Shown: positions 15,426 to 25,852, counted from the stretch's first letter. The stretch is DNA of 64,000 nt from Solibacillus sp. R5-41 (GCF_002736105.1 NZ_CP024123.1:2472001-2536000), one strand, 5' to 3'. Notes: a model not told the origin generated them from the sequence alone. Program-made: numbers and translations.

Positions 15426-16019
15426 TTATGATAACCACTTAGGAGGCGTGTTTTTGCTCCAGTAAATTTCACCTAAATTATAGTGCTTGACGAAATTGTC
15501 TTCGAACGTGTGGTAATGGAAATTGTAATAAAAGCCGTCAAATGGGCGATTTTCTGTTCGAACATGAAAACGAATAATATCTTGCTTTAATTTATTGTCG
15601 GTAATATGGAAAATCTTTTCAGAATATTCGCCACTCGGTTTTTCGGAAATAACTGCATTCTTGAGCTTGTCCTCACCTAAACGATCGACGGTGAATGCAA
15701 TTGCCTCTTCAATCTTCGGGAAAATATTCGTCTCAAATTCATTTTCAATAACCGGTCCAATACGCGTTCCAAACTTCATATAAGACTGCTCTTTTGCTGC
15801 GGCTGTCATTGATTGTACAGTTGGTCTTGTGTAATCTTCAACTAGTATTTCATCGAGCTGATAGGCTGACGAAATATTATTGTTATCAGACCGTTCAAAA
15901 GCCCGATTTGAATTATTTTCTTCTTCAAAATTTGCCCAAATCTCGTGTTTCGGCGTAATCATGCCAAATGTTAATAAGGCTACGGATACGACGAGTGATT
16001 TATATAACCATTTTTTCAT
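15426..16019 (-). CDS. ypjP: YpjP family protein
   Basis: 197 residues from the ATG at 16019, with AGGTGG upstream. An N-terminal signal or anchor segment (LYKSLVVSVALLTFGMI) precedes the conserved core: SYMKFGTRIGPVIENEF, then IRFHVRTENRPFDGFYYNFH and IYWSKNTPPKW. All these blocks match YpjP of Bacillus. Function unknown; probably exported. It marks the return to host chromosome beyond the prophage. Confidence 0.9.
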   Translation of the reverse strand: MKKWLYKSLVVSVALLTFGMITPKHEIWANFEEENNSNRAFERSDNNNISSAYQLDEILVEDYTRPTVQSMTAAAKEQSYMKFGTRIGPVIENEFETNIFPKIEEAIAFTVDRLGEDKLKNAVISEKPSGEYSEKIFHITDNKLKQDIIRFHVRTENRPFDGFYYNFHYHTFEDNFVKHYNLGEIYWSKNTPPKWLS

Positions 16020-16166
16020 TCGCTCCACCTACTTAATATATGTATAATTTAGAAACATGCTCTCCTAATTATATACGAATAATGGAAGAAAAGGTTTCAT
16101 CTTTTTTCTATTCATTGTACAATAATGAAGAATCTAATGTACGTTGTTTAAAGGAGGTTAGTTTTA

Positions 16167-16244
16167 ATGGACACTTCAATCGTAATCGGTCTTGGCTTAC
16201 TTTTAATGTTAGGTTACATGACTTCTTTATGCTTCACGGACTAA
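16167..16244 (+). CDS. 25-residue single-span membrane peptide
   Basis: AAAGGAGG precedes an ATG opening MDTSIVIGLGLLLML and ending MTSLCFTD. One hydrophobic segment fills almost the whole peptide. A strong terminator follows 20 bp later, so this looks like a complete small gene. Function unknown. Confidence 0.6.
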   Translation: MDTSIVIGLGLLLMLGYMTSLCFTD

Positions 16245-16263
16245 TTATATCTTTTATTTTTCG

Positions 16264-16291
16264 CCACTCAATTTCGAATTGGGTGGTTTTT
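16264..16291 (+). terminator. Terminator of the small membrane peptide gene
   Basis: CCACTCAATT pairs with AATTGGGTGG across TCG, followed by TTTTTC. Confidence 0.8.
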
Positions 16292-16339
16292 CTTTTGCTT
16301 GAATTTTAATATTAAGTGCAACACCCACGGCGAAATAAA

Positions 16340-16985
16340 AAAAGTCCCCTAACGCCCTCGTGTAAAATGCAGTTACCACACAACATTTGAACATAGGAAA
16401 CGTTATGAGCTACTCGTATATTACTATAACCAAACGTGCAAAATATGGACATTAGGTGATCCAGGCTAATCAATGAGAAAAATTACGAATCAATTAAATT
16501 GACAACCATCTACCATATTATATGGATTGAGAAAACATGCTAATTGTGCTGAAGAAGCACATGTTCGTTACAAATCCATCAAACTGAATTGTAGTTCGAT
16601 TTTCTAATTGACACTTGAGTTAACAGAAGCTGTTCAAGAATAATTGGGTGCAACTTGGATACCCGAACAGATTATCGGTCGTATGTATAAAGAGAAATTG
16701 AAGTTTAAAACCATCTACTCCCTGTATTTATGAAGGCTTACTAGTTGTGCCTTTGACGGTATTTCGTCAAAAAGGTAAACACCTGAAACTGTGTGAAATA
16801 TTTAGTCATAAGGAGAGTTGGATACGGTGTTTTCTGGACGTGATCAAGCAAAGGAGGATGTAGCCACTTTCATTGGACGAAAAATATGCTGGGATAATAG
16901 GGGTCCTGATTCCAGATCTATCGATAAAATCAATGAAATCAAACTCTGTGGAAATTGGCTGAAGCTCTATGTTCGTAATGTTTTT
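16340..16985 (+). pseudogene. Decayed IS30-family transposase
   Basis: Pieces of one IS30-type transposase can be read in shifting frames: an N-terminal helical part ending near ERYELLV, then LGATWIPEQIIGRMYKEKL, KTIYSLYL, then ELDTVFSGRDQAKEDVATFI and NWLKLYVRN. Many stops and shifts interrupt it. No terminal inverted repeats could be recognised. It explains most of the long stretch between the membrane peptide and the next small gene. Confidence 0.75.
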
Positions 16986-17129
16986 AGGATTAGCCCGAAA
17001 ATCCCGTCATTTTACATGAGGGATTTCTCTTTACGTAAAAAGTATGTGTTATAACTAACATTTTACTAGAGAATCCCTCTTTTATAATGTATTTCTATTG
17101 GAATAAATTAGTTAATCAGCAGACCTAAC

Positions 17130-17309
17130 TTATTCATTTAATGTTGCGGGATTCGTTTTATTTTGAGACTTTGCCTTATTTTCACCCGTATTTTGCTTTT
17201 TCGCCTGATTATTCTTTCCAATTACACCTAAATCATCAGGACTAATGTCGTACCCGTAACCAAACTCTTCTCGACCTACCTTTTTTTTACCTCGATTATC
17301 TTTTGTCAA
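17130..17309 (-). CDS. Small charged protein, REEFG family paralogue
   Basis: 59 residues from a TTG behind GGAGGTGATATT. The upstream ATG at 17324 would include that site in the coding region. VGREEFGYGYDISPDDLG parallels the protein at 4468; the tail is Lys/Asn/Gln-rich. This copy has an intact start and shows what the damaged one should look like. Function unknown, possibly sporulation-linked. Confidence 0.65.
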   Translation of the reverse strand: MTKDNRGKKKVGREEFGYGYDISPDDLGVIGKNNQAKKQNTGENKAKSQNKTNPATLNE

Positions 17310-17964
17310 AAATATCACCTCCATAAAATAGATTAGCCATTTAGCGAAAATCTATACTTAAGCGATACCAATTAACAAAACAGAAAAGCAAATATGAGGG
17401 ATTACTATTGGAATTAATTTAATAATTTGTAGCTACGGTGTTCTAAAATAGCATTTAACCTGTTTTACAAGTAAACTGCAGTCTAACCCTACACACCTCT
17501 GCCTATTACTCTCTAAAAATAGTCCCTTTTAAATTGGACAAGGGGCACCTTCAATTAAGAAGGCACCCCTTTAGTATTTGATAGATAGTTTTATAAATAA
17601 ATCAAAGTCTCAACCCGATCATCCGGGGAATTTATCTATTATTAGAAGCCTATAGCTCCTGTTTTAACCGCGGTAAAATTCTACTAATTTTTTCTAACTT
17701 AAGCAACATAGTCCCAACCTGCTACTATGTCCTTGCAGCCCTTTAGCATGCGCCAGTGTGAAAAAGTATCTTCAAAAACACTAGTGGAACGCCAATTTAT
17801 ATATACTACTATCTAAAATAACATAATTAAATCATAGCATAGGTGTTGACATTTGTAAAACCGATTGCCTGGCTATGCATTTTTTACACAATCCGCTATA
17901 CTAATAGCAATTATGTCTTTGACGTAAATTCGTCCAGATTTCGACTAAAAGGAGCTACATCATC
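17310..17964. other. Intergenic region, no gene seen
   Basis: An imperfect inverted repeat (arms around 17538-17548 and 17560-17571) may be a terminator. A TTGACA near 17845 and a TATACT near 17898 could belong to the promoter of the nucleoid protein gene. I see no supported ORF. Confidence 0.4.
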
Positions 17965-19014
17965 ATGACTGAAGTAGAAACAGATCTTTCCATCCAAATG
18001 AAGCGTATGGCCATTGCGGTCATTAATATGGAGCAAAACCGCTTTATGGCCGCGCAAAACACGATGGATTTATCCACACTTGAACAAGACGTCTATACAC
18101 AATTTTTCGAACAATATATTGATGCGACATTGAATAGTCCGAAGTCCGTTGCGTGCAAATTTTTAGATTCGGATAATGATATTTTAACAAAGATGAATCG
18201 TTACATCGAATATCCAGATGACACGCATTTTTTATCGCTTACGAATGATTTATCCAATAAGCTATTCCAAATTATGCAAAATGTTTCGAGCAGTAATGGC
18301 TCAGTTTTCGTCGCTCATGTGGAATTAATTGGAGAGCAGTACTTACTTTTCCTGAAAATCGACCCACAGGATGCGGTGCAAATTGATTTGGAAACACGAG
18401 ATTTAAAAACGATTGAAAATATTTTACCAGATGCCTTTAGCCGCGTTCAAAAATGTGCCCTTATTCGCATGGACTACAATGCCATGGAAGAAAACTTATA
18501 TGTACTTGACAAACAATCCGACGGCGAACCTGCTAAATTTTTCATGGAAACCTTTTTACAGGCGACTCCCGTTGCAACGGATAAAAAGAAAACGAAGATG
18601 TTGATGAAGGAACTATATGAAACGATCCAACCTACATTAGCAGAGGACAAGGCACCTCTTTTACAAAAAGTAATTGATGAAGAATTTGAAAACGGTAGAT
18701 ACATCGAGTTAGAATCTTCCGTGCATTCGATTTATGAAGCGATCGCACCTGAGGAAGAGCGAGAAAGCTATGTCGCGCAGCATTCCAAAACATTTATCAA
18801 CGAATTTACCGAACGAAATCCAAGTTTCACACCTAATTTTGAAGCGAAACGGGATGACTTACAAGTCGTGTATAAATCCGAAAATAATGAAATCGTTTTT
18901 AAATACGATAAAAGTCTGAATCAAATTGATATTCACCACGACCAAATAAGTGGTACGTACACAATCACGATTAAAAATTCAGATGATTTACAATTTGCTT
19001 TACGGAAAAATTAA
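17965..19014 (+). CDS. Nucleoid-associated protein, NdpA/YejK family
   Basis: 349 residues behind AAGGAG. The spacing of IAVINMEQNR near the start, SSNGSVFVAHVELIGEQYLL in the middle and a C-terminal FKYDKSLNQIDI follows the 37-kDa nucleoid-associated protein family. Bacterial members bind DNA; their role in Firmicutes is little known. The gene stands alone with its own terminator. Confidence 0.75.
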   Translation: MTEVETDLSIQMKRMAIAVINMEQNRFMAAQNTMDLSTLEQDVYTQFFEQYIDATLNSPKSVACKFLDSDNDILTKMNRYIEYPDDTHFLSLTNDLSNKLFQIMQNVSSSNGSVFVAHVELIGEQYLLFLKIDPQDAVQIDLETRDLKTIENILPDAFSRVQKCALIRMDYNAMEENLYVLDKQSDGEPAKFFMETFLQATPVATDKKKTKMLMKELYETIQPTLAEDKAPLLQKVIDEEFENGRYIELESSVHSIYEAIAPEEERESYVAQHSKTFINEFTERNPSFTPNFEAKRDDLQVVYKSENNEIVFKYDKSLNQIDIHHDQISGTYTITIKNSDDLQFALRKN

Positions 19015-19021
19015 ACAAACT

Positions 19022-19060
19022 AAAGGCAGACACGTTAATTGAATCACGTGTCTGCCTTTT
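19022..19060 (+). terminator. Strong terminator between convergent genes
   Basis: A 14-bp stem (AAAGGCAGACACGT with its complement) and a T-run. Likely bidirectional, serving pepF as well. Confidence 0.9.
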
Positions 19061-19075
19061 ATTATTTGTGGTTTA

Positions 19076-20872
19076 TTATTTTGATGTTAATGTAATAAAT
19101 TCTTCAACATCTTTTTCGCATAACGCGATGCCTTTTAACCAGAATTCTTGCTTTGTAATGTCTTCGCCTAAATGTTTCATTGCTAAATCTTCCACAGTCA
19201 TAACGGCTGTATCGCGTAATAATGCCATGTATTTTTCCTCGAATCCTTTACCCTCTTCTTTCGCTTTTGCATAAATGCTAAGTGAGAATAAGTAGCCAAA
19301 TGTGTAAGGGAAGTTGTAAAATGGCACGCCTGTAATATAGAAATGCATTTTAGATGCCCAGAAATGTGGATGCGTTTCGCCTAATCCACCAGCATGTGCT
19401 TCAATTTGCGCTTCTTCCATTAAGGTATTTAATTGCTTTGAAGAAACCATCCCTTTTTTGCGTTCCTCATAGAAGCGTGTTTCGAATAAGAAACGTGCAT
19501 GAATGTTCATTAAAAACGCTACAGAGCTTTGTACTTTATCTTCCAATAATGCAATTTTTTCTTGCTCATTTGCTGCTTCTTGTACCGCTGCATCGGACAC
19601 GATCATTTCTGCAAATGTCGACGCTGTTTCAGCTACGTTCATAGCATAACGGCGATTTAATGGGTGCACAGGACGTAGTGCATACGTATGGAAGCCATGG
19701 CCAAGTTCATGTGCTAATGTTGAAACGTTTGACATTGTTCCAGAATATGTCATGAAAATACGGGATTGATCGGATAATGGCATGCCTGTACAGAAGCCAC
19801 CAGCTCCTTTATTATCACGGTCCTCTGCTTCAATCCAACCATCTTCGAATGCCGTACGTGCAAAAGATTCCATTTCCGTACCGAAACGACCGAAATGTTT
19901 TAAAATGAACTCAGAACCTTCTTGATAGCTAACTTTCGTCGTTGAATCCGTTACTGGTGCATCGAAATCAAACCAATCTAGCTTTTCTTGTCCTAAAAGT
20001 GATGCTTTATGTGTTAAATAGTTTGCAAAAGTCGCTTTACGAGAAGTAATCGCGCCCCACATTGCATCGAGTGTATCTTGCTTCATACGGCTATATTGTA
20101 GCGGCTCCTGTAAAACCGAATCCCAGCCGCGCTTTTTATAAACCGCTAGACGGAAGCCTGCCAGATGGTTAATCGTTTTCGCAAAAACTTCCTCACGCTC
20201 AGTAAACACTTTTTCTAATGCTTCAAACGCCGCTTTACGTACATTGCGATCCGCATGGCCACTTAAATTATTCGCCTGTCCAACCGAAAGTAATTTCAGT
20301 TCACCATCTACTTCTACCTCTACTTTAATATCACCAATTAACATAGTATACATTTGGCCCCAAGCGGTATAACCGTCCACACCTAATGCAGAGATGAGCG
20401 CTTCCTCTTCCTCAGATAATGACAATTTCGATTTATCGCGCCACTCCGTTAAAATAAAGGCAAATGGTGAAAGCTCTTCTGTTGCAAGTAATTGATCAAA
20501 TACTGATTGCTCGATTTGACCTAATTTTTGATTGAAGCTTTCTAAAATTGGAGAGAAATTCGCTGCTACTCCAGATAATTGACCTTGTAATAACACCGCT
20601 TCACGGTCAGTTGTATCTTGAGAAGTTAAGCATGAAAGAACTGCACCCGCTTGAGAAACATGCATGAATGCTTCTTTAATTTCTTCTAAAATGGCAGCTA
20701 TTTCACCCGCAGCATCTGTTGATTTTGGCAAATCAAATTGCGCCACTTTTTCTGTTAATTGCTCAAATCTCGGTGTTAAATTTTCAATATGTTGCTTTAA
20801 TTCAGGGGACGCACTTCCACCCGGAAAGAATACATCTAAATCCCATACTTCTTGATATTTTACGTTTTTCAT
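19076..20872 (-). CDS. pepF: M3-family oligoendopeptidase F
   Basis: 598 residues starting at the ATG at 20872. The zinc site is in STLAHELGHGFHTY with the downstream Glu in NVAETASTFAEM. The length and the C-terminal FYNFPYTFGYLFSLSIY block match PepF. It is a cytosolic zinc peptidase that degrades peptides of roughly 7-17 residues. PepF is linked to sporulation control in Bacillus when overproduced. Confidence 0.93.
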   Translation of the reverse strand: MKNVKYQEVWDLDVFFPGGSASPELKQHIENLTPRFEQLTEKVAQFDLPKSTDAAGEIAAILEEIKEAFMHVSQAGAVLSCLTSQDTTDREAVLLQGQLSGVAANFSPILESFNQKLGQIEQSVFDQLLATEELSPFAFILTEWRDKSKLSLSEEEEALISALGVDGYTAWGQMYTMLIGDIKVEVEVDGELKLLSVGQANNLSGHADRNVRKAAFEALEKVFTEREEVFAKTINHLAGFRLAVYKKRGWDSVLQEPLQYSRMKQDTLDAMWGAITSRKATFANYLTHKASLLGQEKLDWFDFDAPVTDSTTKVSYQEGSEFILKHFGRFGTEMESFARTAFEDGWIEAEDRDNKGAGGFCTGMPLSDQSRIFMTYSGTMSNVSTLAHELGHGFHTYALRPVHPLNRRYAMNVAETASTFAEMIVSDAAVQEAANEQEKIALLEDKVQSSVAFLMNIHARFLFETRFYEERKKGMVSSKQLNTLMEEAQIEAHAGGLGETHPHFWASKMHFYITGVPFYNFPYTFGYLFSLSIYAKAKEEGKGFEEKYMALLRDTAVMTVEDLAMKHLGEDITKQEFWLKGIALCEKDVEEFITLTSK

Positions 20873-21137
20873 AAAAAACACGCCTCACTTTCAGAATAAT
20901 AGTACAATTCCTATTTTACTAAATTCTTTGCGTGTTTGTATAGAAGTATTTCGATAATAGAAATAAAATTGAGTTAGAGACTTTATTTTAAACCTATTGC
21001 TGATGAACTGAAGTTTCCACCTTTTCCTTTCGTTTATTAGCATTGATATTTACAAATTAGAATGCGAAAGTTGAGTTAATAAGGTATGATTATTATGTTT
21101 TAATTTAGGGATAAAGATGAAAAGGAGGAAATATAAG

Positions 21138-22055
21138 GTGAATTTTACACAATCAATAAACACACAAGTAACGGATGATTTAGTTGTTCAAGCAATTGAA
21201 CGTAACGTAGCTATTATCCGCTTTGATATGGATCGAAAAGTGGCCTATGTGAATGAACTCTTTGCGAAAACGATGGGCTATACAGTCGAAGAAATGATAG
21301 GGAAACACCATAAGGAATTTTGCTTCCCCAATTTTGTTCAAAGTGCAACCTATGAACAGTTCTGGCGTAGCTTAACCGCTGGTAAAAGTTATCAAGATAA
21401 AATTGAACGAATGGATGCATTTGGGAATCACATTTGGCTTGAAGCTACTTATATGCCCGTTTTTGCGAATAATTCAAAAAAAGTGATTGGCGTATCTAAA
21501 ATCGCAACAAATATAACAGAACGACAAAACACAATTATTAATGTTGCCGATGATTTGAAGCAAATGTCTAAACAACTTTATTGTCGTTCAGAGGCAGGCA
21601 TAAAAAATAGTGAAGATTTACTTGGAACAATTCAACAAATTTCTAGAGAGTCTGAGGAAAACGTAAAAAATTTGGCACAGTTACAAAGGAATGCTGAATC
21701 TATTAAAGGTATTGTCAAGACGATTCAAGAAATTGCATCTCAAACAAATTTGCTAGCATTAAATGCAGCTATTGAAGCAGCAAGGGCAGGTGAATATGGA
21801 CGAGGTTTTGATGTTGTAGCAAAAGAGGTTAGAAAACTTTCAGTAAGAGTTGAGCAATCTATCTCAGAAGTGAAAGATAATATAGAGGGCATAGTAGATG
21901 AAATAGGACAAGTTTCCGATAATATTACACGTTTATCTGACAAGGTCGAGAAAACGAATGTGCAAATTAATATTACAACAAGAGACTTTGTTGAAATCGC
22001 TTCTGCTGCAGAGGAATTAGATGATCGTTCCAATCGATTTATAGAAATAGTTTAA
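21138..22055 (+). CDS. Soluble PAS-domain methyl-accepting chemotaxis protein
   Basis: 305 residues from a GTG nine bases after AGGAGG; the ATG at 21117 lies upstream of that site. A PAS domain (about 18-130: [30 protein letters not shown]) is followed directly by the receptor signalling domain with the hairpin [20 protein letters not shown] and [19 protein letters not shown]. There is no membrane segment or HAMP domain, so it is cytoplasmic. The ligand or cofactor is unknown. Confidence 0.9.
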   Translation: MNFTQSINTQVTDDLVVQAIERNVAIIRFDMDRKVAYVNELFAKTMGYTVEEMIGKHHKEFCFPNFVQSATYEQFWRSLTAGKSYQDKIERMDAFGNHIWLEATYMPVFANNSKKVIGVSKIATNITERQNTIINVADDLKQMSKQLYCRSEAGIKNSEDLLGTIQQISRESEENVKNLAQLQRNAESIKGIVKTIQEIASQTNLLALNAAIEAARAGEYGRGFDVVAKEVRKLSVRVEQSISEVKDNIEGIVDEIGQVSDNITRLSDKVEKTNVQINITTRDFVEIASAAEELDDRSNRFIEIV

Positions 22056-22210
22056 CTTGCTTAAGTAGACGTCTCTTATCGATATGTACAATACTGATTA
22101 TTAATACGTGAAAATTAGCCAATTATGACATGGCATAATCAAGAAGAAATATGAGGTATTTTGGCACTGTCTGATAAAAACTATTTACAACAATATCACT
22201 CGAAATTGAA

Positions 22211-22249
22211 AATGCCTAAACGCTGTTAAATCAACGTTTAGACATTTTT
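22211..22249 (+). terminator. Terminator of the chemoreceptor gene
   Basis: A 12-bp stem with one mismatch (22211-22222 with 22235-22246) and a T-run. The rest of 22056-22372 shows no supported gene. Confidence 0.65.
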
Positions 22250-22372
22250 AATTTTAGCGCCTTAGTTTTAAATAACTAGTAAAAACATAATCTTAGAAAG
22301 AGCATTTCGCAAAATAGGAAGCTTCCCCGGTCTATATGGTGATGCGATTGCCCCCTACTTATAAATCATTGA

Positions 22373-23821
22373 CTATAATATTGGCGAAATTAATCGAGAT
22401 ACAGCTTCACGGATTTTTGTCCAATTGCTACGATTTTCATAACGCTCGGTTGTCATCTCAAAGCTATTTTGTTGATCTTTTTCAAAAAGAGTTCGGCATT
22501 TAATAGCAAGTTCTTCATCAAATAAAATCGCATTAATTTCAAAATTTAAGCTAAAACTGCGCACGTCGATATTCGCTGTGCCAATTGTCGTAATTTCATC
22601 GTCAATAACCATCATTTTTGCATGGAGGAACCCTTTTTCATAGCGGAATATGCGTCCACCGAATTTTAGCATTTCCCCACCATAAGCCGAGTTAGCGCCG
22701 TAAACGAAAGGATGATCGGTTACAGCAGGTGTCATAATGCGCACATCCACTCCTGAAGAAGCAGCAATTTGAATCGCATGTAAAAAGGCTTCATCTGGAA
22801 CAAAATACGGCGATTGAATGTAAATATACCGTTTCGCACTTAAAATCATTCGAATATAACTATTTTTGATCGACTCACATTCCGTATCGGGTCCACTTGA
22901 AACAATTTGAACCGGCAACAAATTTTCCACTTCAAACGTTGGGAAATACTTCAAATCCGCTTCCTCAATCATTTCATTACGTGCTTGATGCCAGTCAAAA
23001 ATAAAGTGAGCCTGCATGCTGTAAACGGAATGACCTTTAATTTTTAAATGCGTATCCCGCCAATATCCGATTTTTTCGTTCAGGCACGCATATTCCTCTC
23101 CCACATTAAACCCACCAATATAGCCAATTTGCCCATCAATAATAACAAGCTTGCGATGATTTCGGAAATTAATTCGGGGATTTAATAAAGTGAAATATGA
23201 GGAGAAAAAGGCTTCTACTTCTCCACCAGCATCTATTAACGCCTGAAAATGCTTTTTCTCTAATTCTCGCGAGCCTAAATCATCGTAAATTACTTTCACT
23301 TCGACCCCTTGCTGCGCTTTCAATACGAGGGCATCATATATACTTTTTCCAATCTGATCCATTTTAAAAATATAATATTGCATATGGATGGACTCTTTTG
23401 CTTGCTCAATGTCTTTTATTAAGGCATCAAACTTGTCCTTCCCTTCTGATAAGATATCCACCTCATTATGTGTGCTTAATAGCGCCTGATTGTAATCGAC
23501 ATTCATTTGAATTAATTGCTGGTGTTCTTTTGTCACCGCATTTGGAAATTCAAATGCTTTATCATGTAATTGTTGTAGCTGCTCTTTGAATACAGGTAAT
23601 GATTCATTTTGATTAAACGTCATCCACCGTACAAAATGCTTTTTTCGTAAATTCCGACCGAACAATAAATACAACATAAAGCCGACAATAGGAATGAAAA
23701 ATAGGATTAATAACCATGCCCATGCAGATGATGGACTTTTACGACTAATAAATACGACCAAAAGTGCGAATAAAAAGTTTAAAATGTAAATCGAAATTGT
23801 AAAAATACCAACGAACGTCAT
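22373..23821 (-). CDS. cls: Cardiolipin synthase
   Basis: 482 residues. Two N-terminal membrane segments (about 4-25 and 34-55) precede two phospholipase D motifs: HRKLVIIDGQIGYIGG and HAKMMVIDDEITTIGT. This is the standard bacterial Cls layout and length. It makes cardiolipin from two phosphatidylglycerol molecules at the membrane. The gene is alone, with hairpins downstream. Confidence 0.94.
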   Translation of the reverse strand: MTFVGIFTISIYILNFLFALLVVFISRKSPSSAWAWLLILFFIPIVGFMLYLLFGRNLRKKHFVRWMTFNQNESLPVFKEQLQQLHDKAFEFPNAVTKEHQQLIQMNVDYNQALLSTHNEVDILSEGKDKFDALIKDIEQAKESIHMQYYIFKMDQIGKSIYDALVLKAQQGVEVKVIYDDLGSRELEKKHFQALIDAGGEVEAFFSSYFTLLNPRINFRNHRKLVIIDGQIGYIGGFNVGEEYACLNEKIGYWRDTHLKIKGHSVYSMQAHFIFDWHQARNEMIEEADLKYFPTFEVENLLPVQIVSSGPDTECESIKNSYIRMILSAKRYIYIQSPYFVPDEAFLHAIQIAASSGVDVRIMTPAVTDHPFVYGANSAYGGEMLKFGGRIFRYEKGFLHAKMMVIDDEITTIGTANIDVRSFSLNFEINAILFDEELAIKCRTLFEKDQQNSFEMTTERYENRSNWTKIREAVSRLISPIL

Positions 23822-23932
23822 TTTTTTCCTCCAATTCTATCCATATACACCTTTTACAAATCCAGTTAAAATAATGCTTCATTGTAAGTTCTGTGTATGG
23901 ATTCTAAATATTCCAGGCTGAACTTTTCGTCA

Positions 23933-23990
23933 ATCGCCTGAAAGCTACTTTCAAATAAAAACCACCCACCTTTTATTTGGTAGGCGATTT
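23933..23990 (-). terminator. Possible terminator of cls
   Basis: AATCGCCT and AGGCGATT form the base of a large imperfect hairpin between cls and the gene at 24007; T-rich tracts flank both sides. Confidence 0.4.
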
Positions 23991-24006
23991 TTAATTCATC
24001 CCGGCT

Positions 24007-24633
24007 TTAACTCCAACCGTTCTCAAGTTTGGACTTTTTGAATGAATGGATGAGTAAAAAACGTTGGAAACCTTTCGAAGCATTTACTGCTTTTACCGAT
24101 GCCTGTTCAAAACGTTGCTGTTCTTTTTTCGCTAAAGCCAGTTCTGCCTCAACCGCATATTTCATCCACTCGCGTTTCAAATCATACTCAGCCAGTTGCT
24201 CTTCATTTCCTTGCACCGCAGCGATTATTGCTTTCCCAAATGTTCTTAGTTGTGCATTCTTCAGCTTCTCCGCAAATTCACTTGCTCGTTTATAGTCTGC
24301 TAATAAAATCGCTCGGTTCATCTCAAACGTATTTTGCATAGATGGCTGTTTATAATGGGCAATCACATCATCCATCGCTGCCAGTTCCTCTCCTTTTGTT
24401 CCATTTTCCAATGTAAGCATGTATTTCATAAATGGATCTTTTTTATGATTTTCTATGTATTTTTTAACCTGCTTCATATTCGTTGAAAAATATGCTTTAT
24501 ATAACATATTGGCAATAGAAAGCAGCCCTATAGCGACAATAAATGCCACGCATAAACCAAATGGCAGATTAAATACAACTGATGCAATTCCAACTACAAG
24601 CCCTAATAAAATAACTTGAAACCAATTTACCAT
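24007..24633 (-). CDS. Membrane-anchored protein of unknown function
   Basis: 208 residues; the ATG at 24633 follows GGAGG and removes five codons. Two adjacent hydrophobic segments (about 4-22 and 26-43) anchor a long helical, charged cytoplasmic part with many Lys, Glu and Ala (KREWMKYAVEAELALAKKE). The repetitive helices might be TPR-like. No family recognised. Confidence 0.7.
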   Translation of the reverse strand: MVNWFQVILLGLVVGIASVVFNLPFGLCVAFIVAIGLLSIANMLYKAYFSTNMKQVKKYIENHKKDPFMKYMLTLENGTKGEELAAMDDVIAHYKQPSMQNTFEMNRAILLADYKRASEFAEKLKNAQLRTFGKAIIAAVQGNEEQLAEYDLKREWMKYAVEAELALAKKEQQRFEQASVKAVNASKGFQRFLLIHSFKKSKLENGWS

Positions 24634-24729
24634 CAAAAATTCCTCCATAATTAACTTGTTATTATATTATAAACTCTGTCGGGATAAATTACATAAAAAA
24701 TCAAAAATTCCTACTAAATTTACGTATTG

Positions 24730-24765
24730 AAAAAAGATGTTTTCAAAATTTCTCTTGAAAACATC
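24730..24765 (-). terminator. Terminator of rsgA
   Basis: GATGTTTTCAA pairs with TTGAAAACATC; on the minus strand the stem is followed by TTTTTT. Confidence 0.8.
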
Positions 24766-24796
24766 CTCTCATTCATTTTATGTCATTGAAAGCGGC

Positions 24797-25852
24797 CTAC
24801 TTCTGTTTTTTCAACCCTTTCGAAATTTGCTTCCACTTTCTTTTTTCTGTTAATTGGGCAGCAACATTTGTTTTCTTTTCGATGTAAGCAGCCTCTTTTT
24901 GTAATTTGAAATAGTTTTTTAATCGGGATTCCTCTAATATTCCTTCATTAATTGCTTGAAGCACCGCGCAATGGGGTTCGTTTTTATGTGTGCAATCACG
25001 GTATCGGCACTTATGAGCAAGCTCCTCAATATCAGAAAAGCTCGCCTGTATGCTATCGCCTTGATCCCATAGTTGCAACTCACGCATTCCAGGTGTATCA
25101 ATTAAGCACGCACCACTTGGTAAAACGACTAACTCCCGATGCGTTGTTGTGTGGCGCCCTTTCGCATCGTCTTCTCGGATGTCCGATACTTTCATTTGCT
25201 CAGTCGCTAATAATGCGTTCGTCAATGTCGATTTCCCCGCACCAGATGAACCGAGTAGCGCGGCCGTTATTCCCTCTGTGAGCATGGCACGTAATACATC
25301 TAACCCTTCTCCAGTAACGGCACTTAACGCAATAATTTCAACGCCAAAAGCAACTTGCTCGACTTCTCGAATATATGGCTCTACATCGTCACAAAGATCC
25401 ACTTTTGTTAAAACAACGACCGGTGTTGCGCCAGAATCCCAAGCCGCGACTAAATAGCGTTCTAAGCGGCGAATGTTGAAATCGGCATTGATGCTCATGA
25501 CAAGTAATACTATATCGATATTCGCTGCAACGATTTGTTCATCAATTTCAAGACCCGCCATTTTCCGTGAGAATTTCGATTTTCGTTCCAATAAATGATG
25601 GATAATTGCTTTTTCCTCACCTGGCATTTGTTCTACTAATACGAAATCACCGACCGCTGGAAAATCGACGCGTGAAAAGGATTGATATGCATAGCTTCCT
25701 GAAACCGTCGCGAGCCATTCACCGTTTTCTGTTAACACGCGGTATGAATGCTTATGCTCTAATAGTACACGTGCTGGAATTGTATTTTTTACCGTTAATT
25801 GTTCAAGTTGCTGTTCAAAAAATGGGGTAAACCCAAGTTGTTTTAAATTCAA
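24797..25852 (-). CDS. rsgA: Ribosome small subunit GTPase RsgA
   Basis: 351 residues from a TTG behind AGGAGG. An OB-fold N-terminus is followed by a circularly permuted GTPase: TKVD (G4) comes before GSSGAGKSTLTNALL (G1) and DTPGMREL (G3). The C-terminal zinc cluster CRYRDCTHKNEPHC is present. RsgA checks maturation of the 30S subunit. The gene stands outside the usual prpC-prkC-rsgA cluster, so it may be a second paralogue. Confidence 0.92.
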   Translation of the reverse strand: MNLKQLGFTPFFEQQLEQLTVKNTIPARVLLEHKHSYRVLTENGEWLATVSGSYAYQSFSRVDFPAVGDFVLVEQMPGEEKAIIHHLLERKSKFSRKMAGLEIDEQIVAANIDIVLLVMSINADFNIRRLERYLVAAWDSGATPVVVLTKVDLCDDVEPYIREVEQVAFGVEIIALSAVTGEGLDVLRAMLTEGITAALLGSSGAGKSTLTNALLATEQMKVSDIREDDAKGRHTTTHRELVVLPSGACLIDTPGMRELQLWDQGDSIQASFSDIEELAHKCRYRDCTHKNEPHCAVLQAINEGILEESRLKNYFKLQKEAAYIEKKTNVAAQLTEKRKWKQISKGLKKQK

